From contig CAZZCG010000001.1 in assembly GCA_964653145.1 (NCBI GenBank), forward strand, positions 62,001 to 126,000: a DNA stretch of 64,000 nt. Direction: 5' to 3'. Within the stretch, counting starts at the first letter, position 1, and each line of letters begins with the position of its first letter. Positions 26,362 to 34,395 of the stretch are shown in pieces. The notes below the pieces were generated by a model. The model was given only the letters and a program-made list of their open reading frames with translations. It was not told the DNA's origin and did not search any database. Origin of the DNA: Pseudocalidococcus sp964653145 (lineage in GTDB: Bacteria > Cyanobacteriota > Cyanobacteriia > Thermosynechococcales > Thermosynechococcaceae). Position numbers and translations under genes: made by a program.

Positions 26362-26766
26362 ATGAAAAAGCGCGTCACTCTGACCTTTCCCCGGCGAGCC
26401 GTGCAAATGCCCCTAACCTATCGCTTGGCCAAGGATTTTAACATCGCGGCAAATATTATCCGGGCCCAGGTTGCTCCTAATCAGGAGGGAAAGTTAGTTC
26501 TGGAATTGGCGGGGGATATTGATCAACTGGAAGCGGCCTTGGACTGGATGCGCGGACAGGAGATTGGTGTGTCTTTGGCCAGCCGAGAAATAATGATTGA
26601 TGACCAGGCCTGTGTCCATTGCGGGTTATGCACCGGTGTTTGTCCGACCCAAGCCTTAACGCTCCATCCAGACACCTGGCAACTGCAATTTACCCGAACT
26701 CGCTGTATTGTTTGTGAACAATGTGTGCCCACCTGCCCGGTACAAGCGATCTCAACCGCATTTTAA
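26362..26766 (+). CDS. NIL-domain 4Fe-4S ferredoxin
   Basis: 134 residues. Residues 1-75 form a NIL-type alpha/beta domain (KKRVTLTFPRRAVQMPLTYRL). The remainder carries two 4Fe-4S motifs: CVHCGLCTGVCP and CIVCEQCVPTCP, each CxxCxxCxxxCP, so two low-potential clusters. Homologues in archaea and other bacteria act in sulfur insertion or homocysteine synthesis; in cyanobacteria the role is not established to my knowledge. It is 32 bases after hisIE and overlaps the convergent small gene by four bases. Confidence 0.9.
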   Translation: MKKRVTLTFPRRAVQMPLTYRLAKDFNIAANIIRAQVAPNQEGKLVLELAGDIDQLEAALDWMRGQEIGVSLASREIMIDDQACVHCGLCTGVCPTQALTLHPDTWQLQFTRTRCIVCEQCVPTCPVQAISTAF

Positions 26767-26948
26767 TACTCAGAGCAGGATTGTTCCGGGTGAATTTGTG
26801 CTTTGAGCCGTTGCAGCAACTCGTAGGGCCAAACATATTCTGCGGGGTGGCTGAATTTTAACGAAGGGCGACGCGGGGCTTGGGGGAGTTGGGGTGGTGA
26901 AGTTGTAGGTTGTGAAGTGAGAGAGTCTTGGGGGGATTCTGAACTCAT
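26763..26948 (-). CDS. Small hypothetical protein, 61 residues
   Basis: ATG at 26948 (MSSESPQDSLTSQPTT) with AAGAGGTG about 6 bases upstream; a GTG three codons earlier lies inside that site. The first half is Ser/Pro/Gln-rich and disordered; the second half, LKFSHPAEYVWPYELLQRLKAQ, looks folded and conserved in style, ending in Cys-Ser-Glu-Tyr. The 3' end overlaps the ferredoxin gene tail to tail by four bases. Family not recognised. Confidence 0.5.
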   Translation of the reverse strand: MSSESPQDSLTSQPTTSPPQLPQAPRRPSLKFSHPAEYVWPYELLQRLKAQIHPEQSCSEY

Positions 26949-27222
26949 AGATTGCACCTCTTAGAGGGGTAGCGGTGTTTAGGGATGAGGAACAACTAGG
27001 ACGATCTCGGCGATGATTGAGGCAAACTCCAAATTTCCCTGGGTATAGATCACCCGACAAGCTTCAGAAACGCCAATGCCTCGAGAAACCCAAAGAACAA
27101 AGAACTGGAGAGAAATCTCTCTTAATCAGCTACTTCAATTCTAGGGCAGGGACCACAAAAGAAAATCCCTGGCTTGCAACAACCTATTCTAGGGAAGCTG
27201 GGGGTAAACTCTGTCCGTGAAC

Positions 27223-27492
27223 TTAATGTGCAACAACGACCTGAGGGCTCAGCTCGATCCGATAGGTTTCAATGACTGGGTTGGCCAAAAGTTGATCGCA
27301 AATATCATCCAAGTGCTGGTGGGCTGTGGCTTCATCCGGGGCAGATAGTGACATCTCAATGAATTTCCCAATCCGCACCTGTTCAACACTGTCATAACCC
27401 AAATGATGGATTCCAGCTTGAACAGCAACCCCGGCGGGATCGAGTACCGAGGGACGTAACGTCACAAAAACCTTGGCCTGGAACTGGGGCAT
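27223..27492 (-). CDS. purS: Phosphoribosylformylglycinamidine synthase subunit PurS
   Basis: 89 residues from ATG 27492 (MPQFQAKVFVTLRPSVLDPAG); a TTG two codons earlier is less likely. PurS bridges PurL and PurQ in the FGAM synthase complex of purine synthesis. VTLRPSVLDPAGVAVQAGIHHLGY and VRIGKFIEMSLSA are characteristic. PurQ and PurL genes are not in the window on either side. Ends IELSPQVVVAH. Confidence 0.93.
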   Translation of the reverse strand: MPQFQAKVFVTLRPSVLDPAGVAVQAGIHHLGYDSVEQVRIGKFIEMSLSAPDEATAHQHLDDICDQLLANPVIETYRIELSPQVVVAH

Positions 27493-27517
27493 GGGCAACT
27501 CTCAACGGGATGGGCAA

Positions 27518-28474
27518 TTAACTGTTCTGACTATTATCCAATATCGCCCGAACGCCCTCGATGGTGGCTGGAATGGCCCGGGGATCCATAAACATGACTT
27601 TACTGCTGTCGCTGTTCCCAATAATTTCTCCCATATCCAAGTAACCCCGAGCTAAGAGAAACTGCATTGCTTCCCGGGCCTGGGGATCTTCCCGTAGGGC
27701 TTTGGCCATGATTTTCATCGCTTCAGCGGTTCCTTGGGCCCGGAGAATCTGATCCTGTTGTTCGGCCTGGGCTTTGAGGATGACCACCTTCTGATCGGCT
27801 TCAGCAGCAAGAATGGCTGATTTCTTTCGAGCTTCCGCATCTAACACTTGGGCTTCGGCTTTACCCTGGGCAGAGTTGACCGCTGACTCCCGCTCCCCTT
27901 CCGAGGTTAGGATTGAGGCCCGTTTCCGCCGCTCGGCCGTCATTTGCATTTCCATGGACTCTTGCACGGCTTTCGAGGGGACAATATCGCGCAACTCCAC
28001 CCGATTCACCTTCACGCCCCAAGGATCTGTGGCAACATCCAGTTCTTTGAGCAGAATTTCATTCACCTGGGAACGCGCTGTAAAGGTCTCATCCAGTTCC
28101 AGCTTGCCCATTTCGGCCCGGATTTGGGTCAGAACCAAGTTCACCATGGCCATTTTCAAGTTTTCAACTTTGTAGTAGGCCCGTTCCATGTCCAAAATCC
28201 GCCAATAGACCACCGCATCCACGCTGATGGCTACGTTGTCCCGAGTAATACACTGCTGCGGCGGAATATCGAGGACTTTTTCCCGAATGGTTTCTTGAAA
28301 AACCACCTTATCCATCACAGGCATGAGAAAGTTGAGGCCGGGTTCTAAGCGGCGGCTGTAACTCCCTAATCGCTCCACAAGGGCCATGTTGCTTTGGTTG
28401 ACAATGCGGACAGAACTGGAGACTCCGGCTCCCCCGAGAACCAAGAGAATCAGAAATCCAAAAAATTCACCCAT
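27518..28474 (-). CDS. SPFH-domain stomatin/paraslipin-like protein
   Basis: 318 residues from ATG 28474; GGAG is 10 bases upstream. The N-terminal membrane hairpin (FFGFLILLVLGGAGV) precedes the SPFH domain: NQSNMALVERLGSYSRRLEPGLNFLMP, REKVLDIPPQQCITRDNVAISVDAVVYWRI. A long Ala/Glu/Lys-rich coiled coil (about 185-265) drives oligomerisation, ending in a conserved C-terminal RAIPATIEGVRAIL. Family members form membrane-associated rings; often cotranscribed with NfeD, which is absent here. Confidence 0.92.
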   Translation of the reverse strand: MGEFFGFLILLVLGGAGVSSSVRIVNQSNMALVERLGSYSRRLEPGLNFLMPVMDKVVFQETIREKVLDIPPQQCITRDNVAISVDAVVYWRILDMERAYYKVENLKMAMVNLVLTQIRAEMGKLELDETFTARSQVNEILLKELDVATDPWGVKVNRVELRDIVPSKAVQESMEMQMTAERRKRASILTSEGERESAVNSAQGKAEAQVLDAEARKKSAILAAEADQKVVILKAQAEQQDQILRAQGTAEAMKIMAKALREDPQAREAMQFLLARGYLDMGEIIGNSDSSKVMFMDPRAIPATIEGVRAILDNSQNS

Positions 28475-28556
28475 GGCTGTCACGCTCCTATGTGATTGAT
28501 TACACCAGGCCTCACCTAAAGTTATAGTCGCTCTTGATGGTTGGGCCTGGGGAGTC

Positions 28557-29441
28557 TTAGAAAATTTTATTTTCCCCGTTGACTACATAACTGCGAATAT
28601 CTGGAAAAGCGGCTCGATAGGGTCTAACGTCTGTCAAGGCCTGGCTTAATTGACCATGGATCTGCCCATTAGTGGCTAAAATCCGCCCACTCGAAAGGTC
28701 TATGGGGGATTGATCGTAGGCGGTCACCAGGCCCCCAGCTTCTCGGACTAGAACCACACCCGCAGCCAAATCCCAGGTTGATAGCCCCCGCTCCCAATAG
28801 CCATCCAACCGCCCACCGGCCACATAAGCTAAATCTATGGCTGCCGCCCCGCCCCGCCGCACCCCTTGGGTTAAGTGGGTCAAGTAACAAAACTCAGCGT
28901 AATTGTTATCCAAGGTATCTCGGCGATCGTAGGCGAATCCGGTAACTAACAGGCTATCTTTCAGCGCTGCAGTGGAGGAGACAGAGAGTTTTTGCTGACT
29001 ACTCGAATCAAAGGGAAATTGAGTCACTGTGGCTCCCAGGCCTGTGGCACCGGCGAATAATTCTTGATGATAGGGATCAAAAATTACGCCAACCTGGGGA
29101 ATTCCGTTGACCAATAACCCAATCGAAACCGCACTAAAGGGATATTGATGGGCATAGTTGGTAGTGCCATCGAGAGGGTCAATCGCCCACAGATAGGGAC
29201 TAGCATTGGAACCGAGCCGCCCGGATTCCTCGGCCAAAATTTCGTGATCCGGAAAGGCCCGTTGGATAATGCCCAGAACTGCAGCCTCTGATTCCTTGTC
29301 AGCAATAGTGACTAAATCCCCACTGCGGCCTTTTTCTTCAATGGTGGCTAGTTTCCCCCAATAGGCCTGGAGAATTTTTCCGCCCGCTAAAGCAGCCTCG
29401 GTGGCGACGGCTAAACAATCCGCAAAAAAGGTCTCACTCAT
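28557..29441 (-). CDS. Inositol monophosphatase family protein
   Basis: 294 residues. Mg2+-dependent phosphatase fold: LAEESG (first metal Glu), WAIDPLDGTTNYAH (motif A, metal Asp residues, about residues 85-100) and the C-terminal STWDLAAGVVLVREAGG (motif B, Asp about 215). Substrates in this family include inositol-1-phosphate, histidinol phosphate and PAP; the sequence alone does not choose between them. Lies 24 bases after the ferredoxin gene on the same strand. Confidence 0.92.
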   Translation of the reverse strand: MSETFFADCLAVATEAALAGGKILQAYWGKLATIEEKGRSGDLVTIADKESEAAVLGIIQRAFPDHEILAEESGRLGSNASPYLWAIDPLDGTTNYAHQYPFSAVSIGLLVNGIPQVGVIFDPYHQELFAGATGLGATVTQFPFDSSSQQKLSVSSTAALKDSLLVTGFAYDRRDTLDNNYAEFCYLTHLTQGVRRGGAAAIDLAYVAGGRLDGYWERGLSTWDLAAGVVLVREAGGLVTAYDQSPIDLSSGRILATNGQIHGQLSQALTDVRPYRAAFPDIRSYVVNGENKIF

Positions 29442-29464
29442 GGGGTTGCCGGGAAAGGTCTGGC

Positions 29465-29830
29465 TTAATCTTCATCGAGGGGGAGCCCCATTTGTACCTT
29501 GCCCTTGCCAAAGTATTGCCCAAATTGGAGTTCATAGACCTCATCTTCGTCCTGGGTTTCCACCACCAAATCTGATTCAGCATAGGAGACACAGAGGAGA
29601 GCATAGCCCATGGCCTGGAGTTTTGGGGACAATCCCATCGCTTCCGGTTGGCGGAGGGAACCTGAGATAACCCGAACAGCACAGGTGGTACAGGCCCCAT
29701 TCCGGCAAGCAAACGGTAACTCTATCCCAGTGGCTTCGGAACTGTGGAGAATATAGCGATCTCCCGGCACTTGCACTGAGTAAACTTGATTTCGTTGACG
29801 GTCGTGAATTGTGACGGAATAGGTGTTCAT
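29465..29830 (-). CDS. 2Fe-2S ferredoxin with C-terminal extension (FdC2-like)
   Basis: 121 residues against about 97 for plant-type ferredoxin I. The cluster motif FACRNGACTTCAVRV plus a Cys about 29 residues later (GYALLCVSY) supplies four ligands. A C-terminal extension of about 25 residues (QFGQYFGKGKVQMGLPLDED) follows the core, as described for FdC2 proteins of cyanobacteria and plants, which have altered redox potential. ATG overlaps the stop of the upstream gene (ATGA), so it is coupled to the small protein at 29827-30057. Confidence 0.88.
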   Translation of the reverse strand: MNTYSVTIHDRQRNQVYSVQVPGDRYILHSSEATGIELPFACRNGACTTCAVRVISGSLRQPEAMGLSPKLQAMGYALLCVSYAESDLVVETQDEDEVYELQFGQYFGKGKVQMGLPLDED

Positions 29831-30057
29831 GAACGTAAATGCTCGGGAATAGAGGCAATAATTTCGGGGGGGAGACGTTTCGGGTTATGGAATGGCAAAG
29901 CCCGCAATGACTCTGATAACAGTTTGACTTCTTCTGGGGTTAACCAGTCATCTAAATGGACAACTCCAACATAATCTTGTTTTTTAGCCCGAGACTCTGC
30001 AAGTTCTACCAATGAATCAACGCGCTGACGATGGTCTTTTTGATCAAGTTTGTACAT
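29827..30057 (-). CDS. Small hypothetical protein coupled to ferredoxin, 76 residues
   Basis: Charged, largely helical: RVDSLVELAESRAKKQDY then VGVVHLDDWLTPEEVKLLSESL and LPPEIIASIPEHLRS. No Cys and no transmembrane segment. Stop overlaps the ferredoxin start by four bases (ATGA), suggesting translational coupling and a shared function, perhaps as an assembly or partner protein (inference). ATG at 30057 follows the stop of a degenerate frame by three bases. Family not recognised. Confidence 0.6.
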   Translation of the reverse strand: MYKLDQKDHRQRVDSLVELAESRAKKQDYVGVVHLDDWLTPEEVKLLSESLRALPFHNPKRLPPEIIASIPEHLRS

Positions 30058-30060
30058 AGG

Positions 30061-30225
30061 TCAATCCCCAGGAGGCAGGATTTCTACCGTTCCATCTGGA
30101 TTCAGGATAACAACTCCTGCTGTTTGCCCATAGACCCGGATAAACCAATACCCTGTCTCACTATCGCAAAAGTCATGTTTAACAATCCCGATGGCTTCAA
30201 AGGCGCTGACGACGACGTATTGAAT
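30061..30225 (-). pseudogene. 54-codon frame without a start codon (truncated gene?)
   Basis: Reading from a TGA at 30226-30228 down to TGA at 30061, the frame encodes I-QYVVVSAFEAIGIVKHDF, then CDSETGYWFIRVYG, QTAGVVILNPDGTVEILPPGD. The composition is that of a folded protein (beta-strands, aromatic residues) rather than noise, but there is no ATG, GTG or TTG before codon 41. Either a gene that lost its 5' end near msrA, or one starting at an ATT. Function unknown. Confidence 0.4.
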
Positions 30226-30250
30226 TCAAGTCTGAAACAAAATAGCCTGT

Positions 30251-30898
30251 CTAATTCGCTGGAGAATAGCAAACTCCGGTTCCCCCCAGGCCACAGTAGC
30301 CATTGGGATTTTTCGCTAGGTATTGTTGATGATAGGCTTCGGCAAAATAAAATGGGGGGGCATCTAAAATTTCTGTGGTGATTTTCCCTTTGTTCGCTTG
30401 ACTCAGGGCCTGTTGGTACTGTTCTAGGGATAATTCTGCGGCTTGGCGTTGAGTTTCATTAAACACATAAATACCGGAGCGATATTGTGTCCCGACATCA
30501 TTGCCTTGACGCATCCCTTGGGTGGGATTATGACTTTCCCAAAATACTTTGAGCAGGTCTGCATAGGAAATCTGGCCTGGGTCATAGACCACCTGCACTA
30601 CCTCATTGTGACCCGTCATCCCCGTACACACCTCATGGTAGGTCGGGTTAGGAGTTAAGCCTGCTGCATAGCCAACCGCAGTGACATAAACCCCAGGCAA
30701 TTGCCAAAATTTCCGCTCGGCTCCCCAAAAACAACCCAGGCCAAAGATAGCTACTTCCATTTGAGGCGGATAGGGTGGGGCTAGGGGGTTGCCATTGACG
30801 TAATGGGTGGCCGGGATTGGTAGGGATTCAGTGCGCCCAGGTAAGGCTTCGGATGCCGTTGGTAGGGAGATTTTTTTGCCAAGACCAAACAATGCCAT
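30251..30898 (-). CDS. msrA: Peptide-methionine (S)-S-oxide reductase
   Basis: 215 residues from ATG 30898 (MALFGLGKKISLPTASEALPG), with AGAGG upstream; an ATG at 30970 would add 24 unrelated residues. Catalytic Cys in the motif FGLGCFWGAE at about residues 49-58. The central GMTGHNEVVQVVYDPG, ESHNPTQGMRQGNDVGTQYR and the C-terminal GYCGLGGTGVCYS with resolving Cys are canonical. Repairs oxidised methionine in proteins. The N-terminal 40-residue extension is shared with plastid and cyanobacterial MsrA. Confidence 0.96.
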   Translation of the reverse strand: MALFGLGKKISLPTASEALPGRTESLPIPATHYVNGNPLAPPYPPQMEVAIFGLGCFWGAERKFWQLPGVYVTAVGYAAGLTPNPTYHEVCTGMTGHNEVVQVVYDPGQISYADLLKVFWESHNPTQGMRQGNDVGTQYRSGIYVFNETQRQAAELSLEQYQQALSQANKGKITTEILDAPPFYFAEAYHQQYLAKNPNGYCGLGGTGVCYSPAN

Positions 30899-31002
30899 AG
30901 AAACCTCTTGTCCTGGAATGTTGTTAAGGATTGGTGGCTGTGACCCAACAAGTTTGGTAATCACAGGCATTAACTATTGTAACAATTGCCACCCGGCCTG
31001 GT

Positions 31003-32553
31003 TTACGAATTTGAGTTTTGGTCAGGGGCAACTGGTTCAGGGTGGGTGGGTGGGCCCGGCAACTGCTGGATGTAGGTCGGGGCAAAGGTGGTCAGGGACA
31101 TGAGGGTGAGTTCCATCAACTCGATGTAGTCTTGGATATTGACTTGGTTGGCAATTAACATTTGTCGATACTGTTCCCGAAGATACTTCAACTTATCAAG
31201 AGCATCACTCGGGCAGGTTTGCAGGGTTGCTTGCCACTCATCCACTAAAAGGAGGGTGTTGAGAATGGCTTGGTTCCGCTTCTCCTGAATCAGAACTTGA
31301 CATTGCTCGGCAAAGCGCTGGGTCTTGTGCTGGGCCTGGTCATAGACATCTGCAGAGACTTTGCCATCAATAAACATGAGCCTCTGTTCTTGATTCAGGG
31401 CTTCCAGACCAGCTAGGGCTTGATCAGGCGCATCGGGTAACAACTCCTTGAGTCGGGAAATTCGTTTGGTGGTTGTGGACATGAGCTTTTGGGATCGCTG
31501 GAATCGGTAGTAGCGAAAAAGAATTCCAAGCCCAGAGGAAATTAACAGAATCAACACCCCGGCCTGGAGATCATGATTATTTTCCCAGTAGCGAGCCCAG
31601 GCACTGCGGGGATCCCCAGATTTATAGACATCTGCGGCGGCTGGATGAAGATAAAATAAGCCTTGCTGAAGTAATTGTTGGGGATCGCCGGTTTGAATTT
31701 CGGGATAAAATCCCCCAAACTCTCGGGCTGAATCTAAGACTCCCCAGGTGACCAGGCCCACTAGCTGAGCATCCACATCAGGGCGTGTCACCAATACTGT
31801 TGCGGTACTCAAGGTCGGGATATCTCTAGGGGGAAAGGGGGGATTAACCCTATAGGTTCCCTGGGGAATTAGGGCTGGTTGATAGGCATCGGGGTCGCGA
31901 ATGGTCAGGTAGTTGATTAAGGGCCTGGATAGGGGAATGAGATACAGATCATCCCGGTTTTGCAGCCAGTCTCGTAGTCGTAAGCTAGCTCCTAAACTAC
32001 CCACATAGACAAACGCATCAATCTCACCTGCAAGTAAATCATCTAAAGAGGCTTGCCAAGGCCTCTCACTGGAAATAAAGGTGATGCCCTCAATCCCCAG
32101 TAGGGTGCGGGCAGTTACATTAACCCCACTCCCCGCCGTGCCAATGCCAATTCGCCTCTGATTTAGTTGCGAAAATTCTCGAATCCCTGAGGCTTTGGTG
32201 GTCAGGATATGAATGGGTTCACTGCCCAACACTGCCACCCCCTGCAATTGCCGCTGCCGCATTTTCGCCACCGCCACATCCAACTGAGACAGGGCAAAAT
32301 CCACCTCTTTGGCTTCCAGGCGCGCAAGATTTTCGACAGACCCGGCGGAATTAAGGGAATGCAAATCTACATTCACATCAGTTTGGGCAATTTCTGAAAT
32401 TTTCTCCCCTAGCCGACTGTAAAAACTTTCCTGTAGCCCGCTTGACAACTTTCCCTGGGGCCGCCAGACGTTGCATCCTGAAAGCAGCACACCAGCCACC
32501 ACCACCCAAGCCAGGCCTGGGTAGCATCGTCCTAAGCTAGAAAATATCGCCAT
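31003..32553 (-). CDS. TAXI-type solute-binding lipoprotein with transmembrane helix and cytoplasmic-type tail
   Basis: 516 residues. Lipobox VLLSGC (Cys27). Residues about 35-325 form a TAXI/TRAP-like periplasmic binding domain: SAGSVENLARLEAKEVDFALSQ, RRIGIGTAGSGVNVTART, LAGEIDAFVYVGSLGASLRL. A transmembrane helix at about 331-350 (VLILLISSGLGILF) is followed by about 165 mostly helical residues (KELLPDAPDQALAGLEALN). No TRAP permease genes are adjacent, so it may sense rather than transport. The combination of lipobox and a later transmembrane helix implies the tail faces the cytoplasm. Confidence 0.8.
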   Translation of the reverse strand: MAIFSSLGRCYPGLAWVVVAGVLLSGCNVWRPQGKLSSGLQESFYSRLGEKISEIAQTDVNVDLHSLNSAGSVENLARLEAKEVDFALSQLDVAVAKMRQRQLQGVAVLGSEPIHILTTKASGIREFSQLNQRRIGIGTAGSGVNVTARTLLGIEGITFISSERPWQASLDDLLAGEIDAFVYVGSLGASLRLRDWLQNRDDLYLIPLSRPLINYLTIRDPDAYQPALIPQGTYRVNPPFPPRDIPTLSTATVLVTRPDVDAQLVGLVTWGVLDSAREFGGFYPEIQTGDPQQLLQQGLFYLHPAAADVYKSGDPRSAWARYWENNHDLQAGVLILLISSGLGILFRYYRFQRSQKLMSTTTKRISRLKELLPDAPDQALAGLEALNQEQRLMFIDGKVSADVYDQAQHKTQRFAEQCQVLIQEKRNQAILNTLLLVDEWQATLQTCPSDALDKLKYLREQYRQMLIANQVNIQDYIELMELTLMSLTTFAPTYIQQLPGPPTHPEPVAPDQNSNS

Positions 32554-32764
32554 GAGCCATCGAACATCCTTTACTGGCCAGATAGGATTGCGCTAAAACA
32601 TCCATGCTAAGGGGGGTAAACACCGACAGCGACCCAGCAGAAATCGAAGTAGGACGCCATGACGCTTCCAAGTAAAAATCCCCAGCAGTCTAGCAGACTC
32701 CAGGGAAAGACATTTGCGTAATGATCAGTGTAAAGGAAACCCTCGGAATTTGGGCCAATGACCC

Positions 32765-33778
32765 CTACCCGAGCAGACTCCCAGCCGCCCGGGCCATGTT
32801 GGAAGGATTAAAGGCATCCAAGGCTGCAGTCGGTTCGTAACCACAGTGCACCATGCAATCTTGACACTTAGGATTACCACTGGCCCGGCCATAATTCTCC
32901 CAGTTGGTTTCCTCTAGGAGCTCCTTATAGGTTTGGTAGTGGCCTTCATTGACCAAGTAGCAGGGCTTTTGCCAACCCAAAACACTGTAGCTGGGCATTC
33001 CCCAAGGGGTACATTCATACTCTTTTTCCCCAATCAAGAAATCAAGGAAGAGAGGATTGTGGTTGAAGTTCCATTTCTTCTGACCGGAGTAGAGCGGCGC
33101 AAGAATTTCCCGGAACAGTTGTTTCGTTTGATCCCGTTTGAGGAAATGCTCTTGATCCGGGGCCCATTCATAGGCATAGCCAGGGGAAATCATCATCCCA
33201 TCAGTTCCCAGGTCAGAGACGAAATCAAAGAACTTTTGCATCTCTTGGACATCAGCCCCCTCAAAAATGGTGGTATTGGTGGTCACCCGGAAGCCTTTTG
33301 CCTTGGCGGCTTTGATGGCCTGGATCGCCGTGTCAAATACGCCGTCACGATCCACACATTTGTCATGCCATTCCCGTAACCCGTCCAAATGAATACTGAA
33401 GGTCAGATAAGGGGAGGGCTGGAAGCGATGCAGATTTTTCTCAAGGAGGATGCCGTTGCTGCAGAGATAAACAAATTTCCGCCGGGCCACCAGGCCAGCC
33501 ACGATCTCATCAATTTGGGGATGGAGGAGGGGTTCACCACCAGGGATGGCCACAATCGGAGCCCCACACTCTTCGGCGGCTTTAAAGCATTCCTCGGGGG
33601 TCAATTGTTTGCGGAGAATCTCATTGGGGTGCTGGATTTTACCGCAGCCACTACAGGCTAAATTACACCGGAACAATGGCTCCAACATGAGAGTTAAGGG
33701 GAAGCGCTTTTGCCCTTGGAACCGTTTGGAAATGATGTAAGTGGCAACCTCGACGGCTTGCTTAATGGTGACACCCAT
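32765..33778 (-). CDS. hpnH: Adenosyl-hopene transferase (hopanoid synthesis)
   Basis: 337 residues from ATG 33778, with GGAGGAG about 10 bases upstream. Radical SAM enzyme that adds adenosine to diploptene in the synthesis of extended hopanoids. CNLACSGC gives C38, C42 and C45; GGEPLLHPQ is the SAM-binding GGE motif; HpnH features include WAPDQEHFLKRD and the Cys-rich C-terminus KCQDCMVHCGYEPTAALDA. Other hopanoid genes are not adjacent. Divergent from rne. Confidence 0.95.
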   Translation of the reverse strand: MGVTIKQAVEVATYIISKRFQGQKRFPLTLMLEPLFRCNLACSGCGKIQHPNEILRKQLTPEECFKAAEECGAPIVAIPGGEPLLHPQIDEIVAGLVARRKFVYLCSNGILLEKNLHRFQPSPYLTFSIHLDGLREWHDKCVDRDGVFDTAIQAIKAAKAKGFRVTTNTTIFEGADVQEMQKFFDFVSDLGTDGMMISPGYAYEWAPDQEHFLKRDQTKQLFREILAPLYSGQKKWNFNHNPLFLDFLIGEKEYECTPWGMPSYSVLGWQKPCYLVNEGHYQTYKELLEETNWENYGRASGNPKCQDCMVHCGYEPTAALDAFNPSNMARAAGSLLG

Positions 33779-33971
33779 GGACTCGTGCTCCTCCACCCTG
33801 GTAGGTCAGAAATAAATTGCTTAAATTTAGCAAATATTAACATTGCTTAAATACAGTATTGTCGAATCGTCCCCGAAAAATTGGTCAATTGTCCCAACAG
33901 GTTTGCAAACTGGCACATACTTACTCATACTTTTTTGCCCACCCCCCCTAGTCAAGTTACCGCAACATGAC

Positions 33972-33977
33972 TATAAT
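33972..33977 (+). promoter_or_regulatory. Candidate -10 box for rne
   Basis: Exact TATAAT with no convincing TTGACA-like hexamer 16-18 bases upstream, so only the -10 is supported. Its position would give an rne leader of about 410 bases. Confidence 0.35.
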
Positions 33978-34032
33978 TTAAGGCCATCGGGATAACTGGA
34001 TTCATGCCACCCGGATCAAGTTTTGGAGATTA

Positions 34033-34092
34033 ATGGTTAGCGAGGTCATCCCCTGCGACTCACTCGGGCCTGGGTTAGAGCTGCCTAGGTAA
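34033..34092 (+). other. Possible upstream frame in the rne leader, 19 codons
   Basis: ATG at 34033 preceded by TTTTGGAGATTA, a usable ribosome-binding site, and ending at TAA 34090-34092 (MVSEVIPCDSLGPGLELPR). If translated, it lies in the rne leader. It could equally be chance; the sequence only shows a start, a GGAG and a stop. Confidence 0.25.
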
Positions 34093-34395
34093 AACCATTT
34101 TCCTATCGACTGTGAAAGCCTTTTCCTGTCACCATTGACTCAATCAAAGACTCCTAAGAGGCCTAGGTTGCCTCTGTTTTGGGTTACCCCCTTAACATTC
34201 CCGACTTAGCCCGTTGCTAATTCCTCGGAGTCCCACAGCCAATTCGGATATTTCTCCCCTTGGCTTCAGGCATGGAGCATCTATAGTCGCACCCGTTGAT
34301 TCGATCCTGACGGCAATGAGGCCTGACTTGGAATCGGAGGTTGCTTTACCTAAGTTGTTATCCTCTCCGTTATATTTATTTGCCAGGAAAATTGA

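Larger units (their letters stand above)
33779..34395. other. Divergent region between hpnH and rne, 617 bases
   Basis: Should contain the hpnH promoter (minus) and the rne promoter and leader (plus). A TATAAT hexamer at 33972-33977 suggests a plus-strand promoter and a leader of about 400 bases. In E. coli and reported cyanobacterial cases rne carries a long autoregulated leader; the length here agrees, but regulation is inference. A short leader frame is listed separately. Confidence 0.45.

Noticed and set aside
31003..32553. Assignment of the TAXI lipoprotein as GrrP of the RiPP locus
   Set aside because: It lies 6.5 kb away beyond many unrelated genes and has a different architecture.
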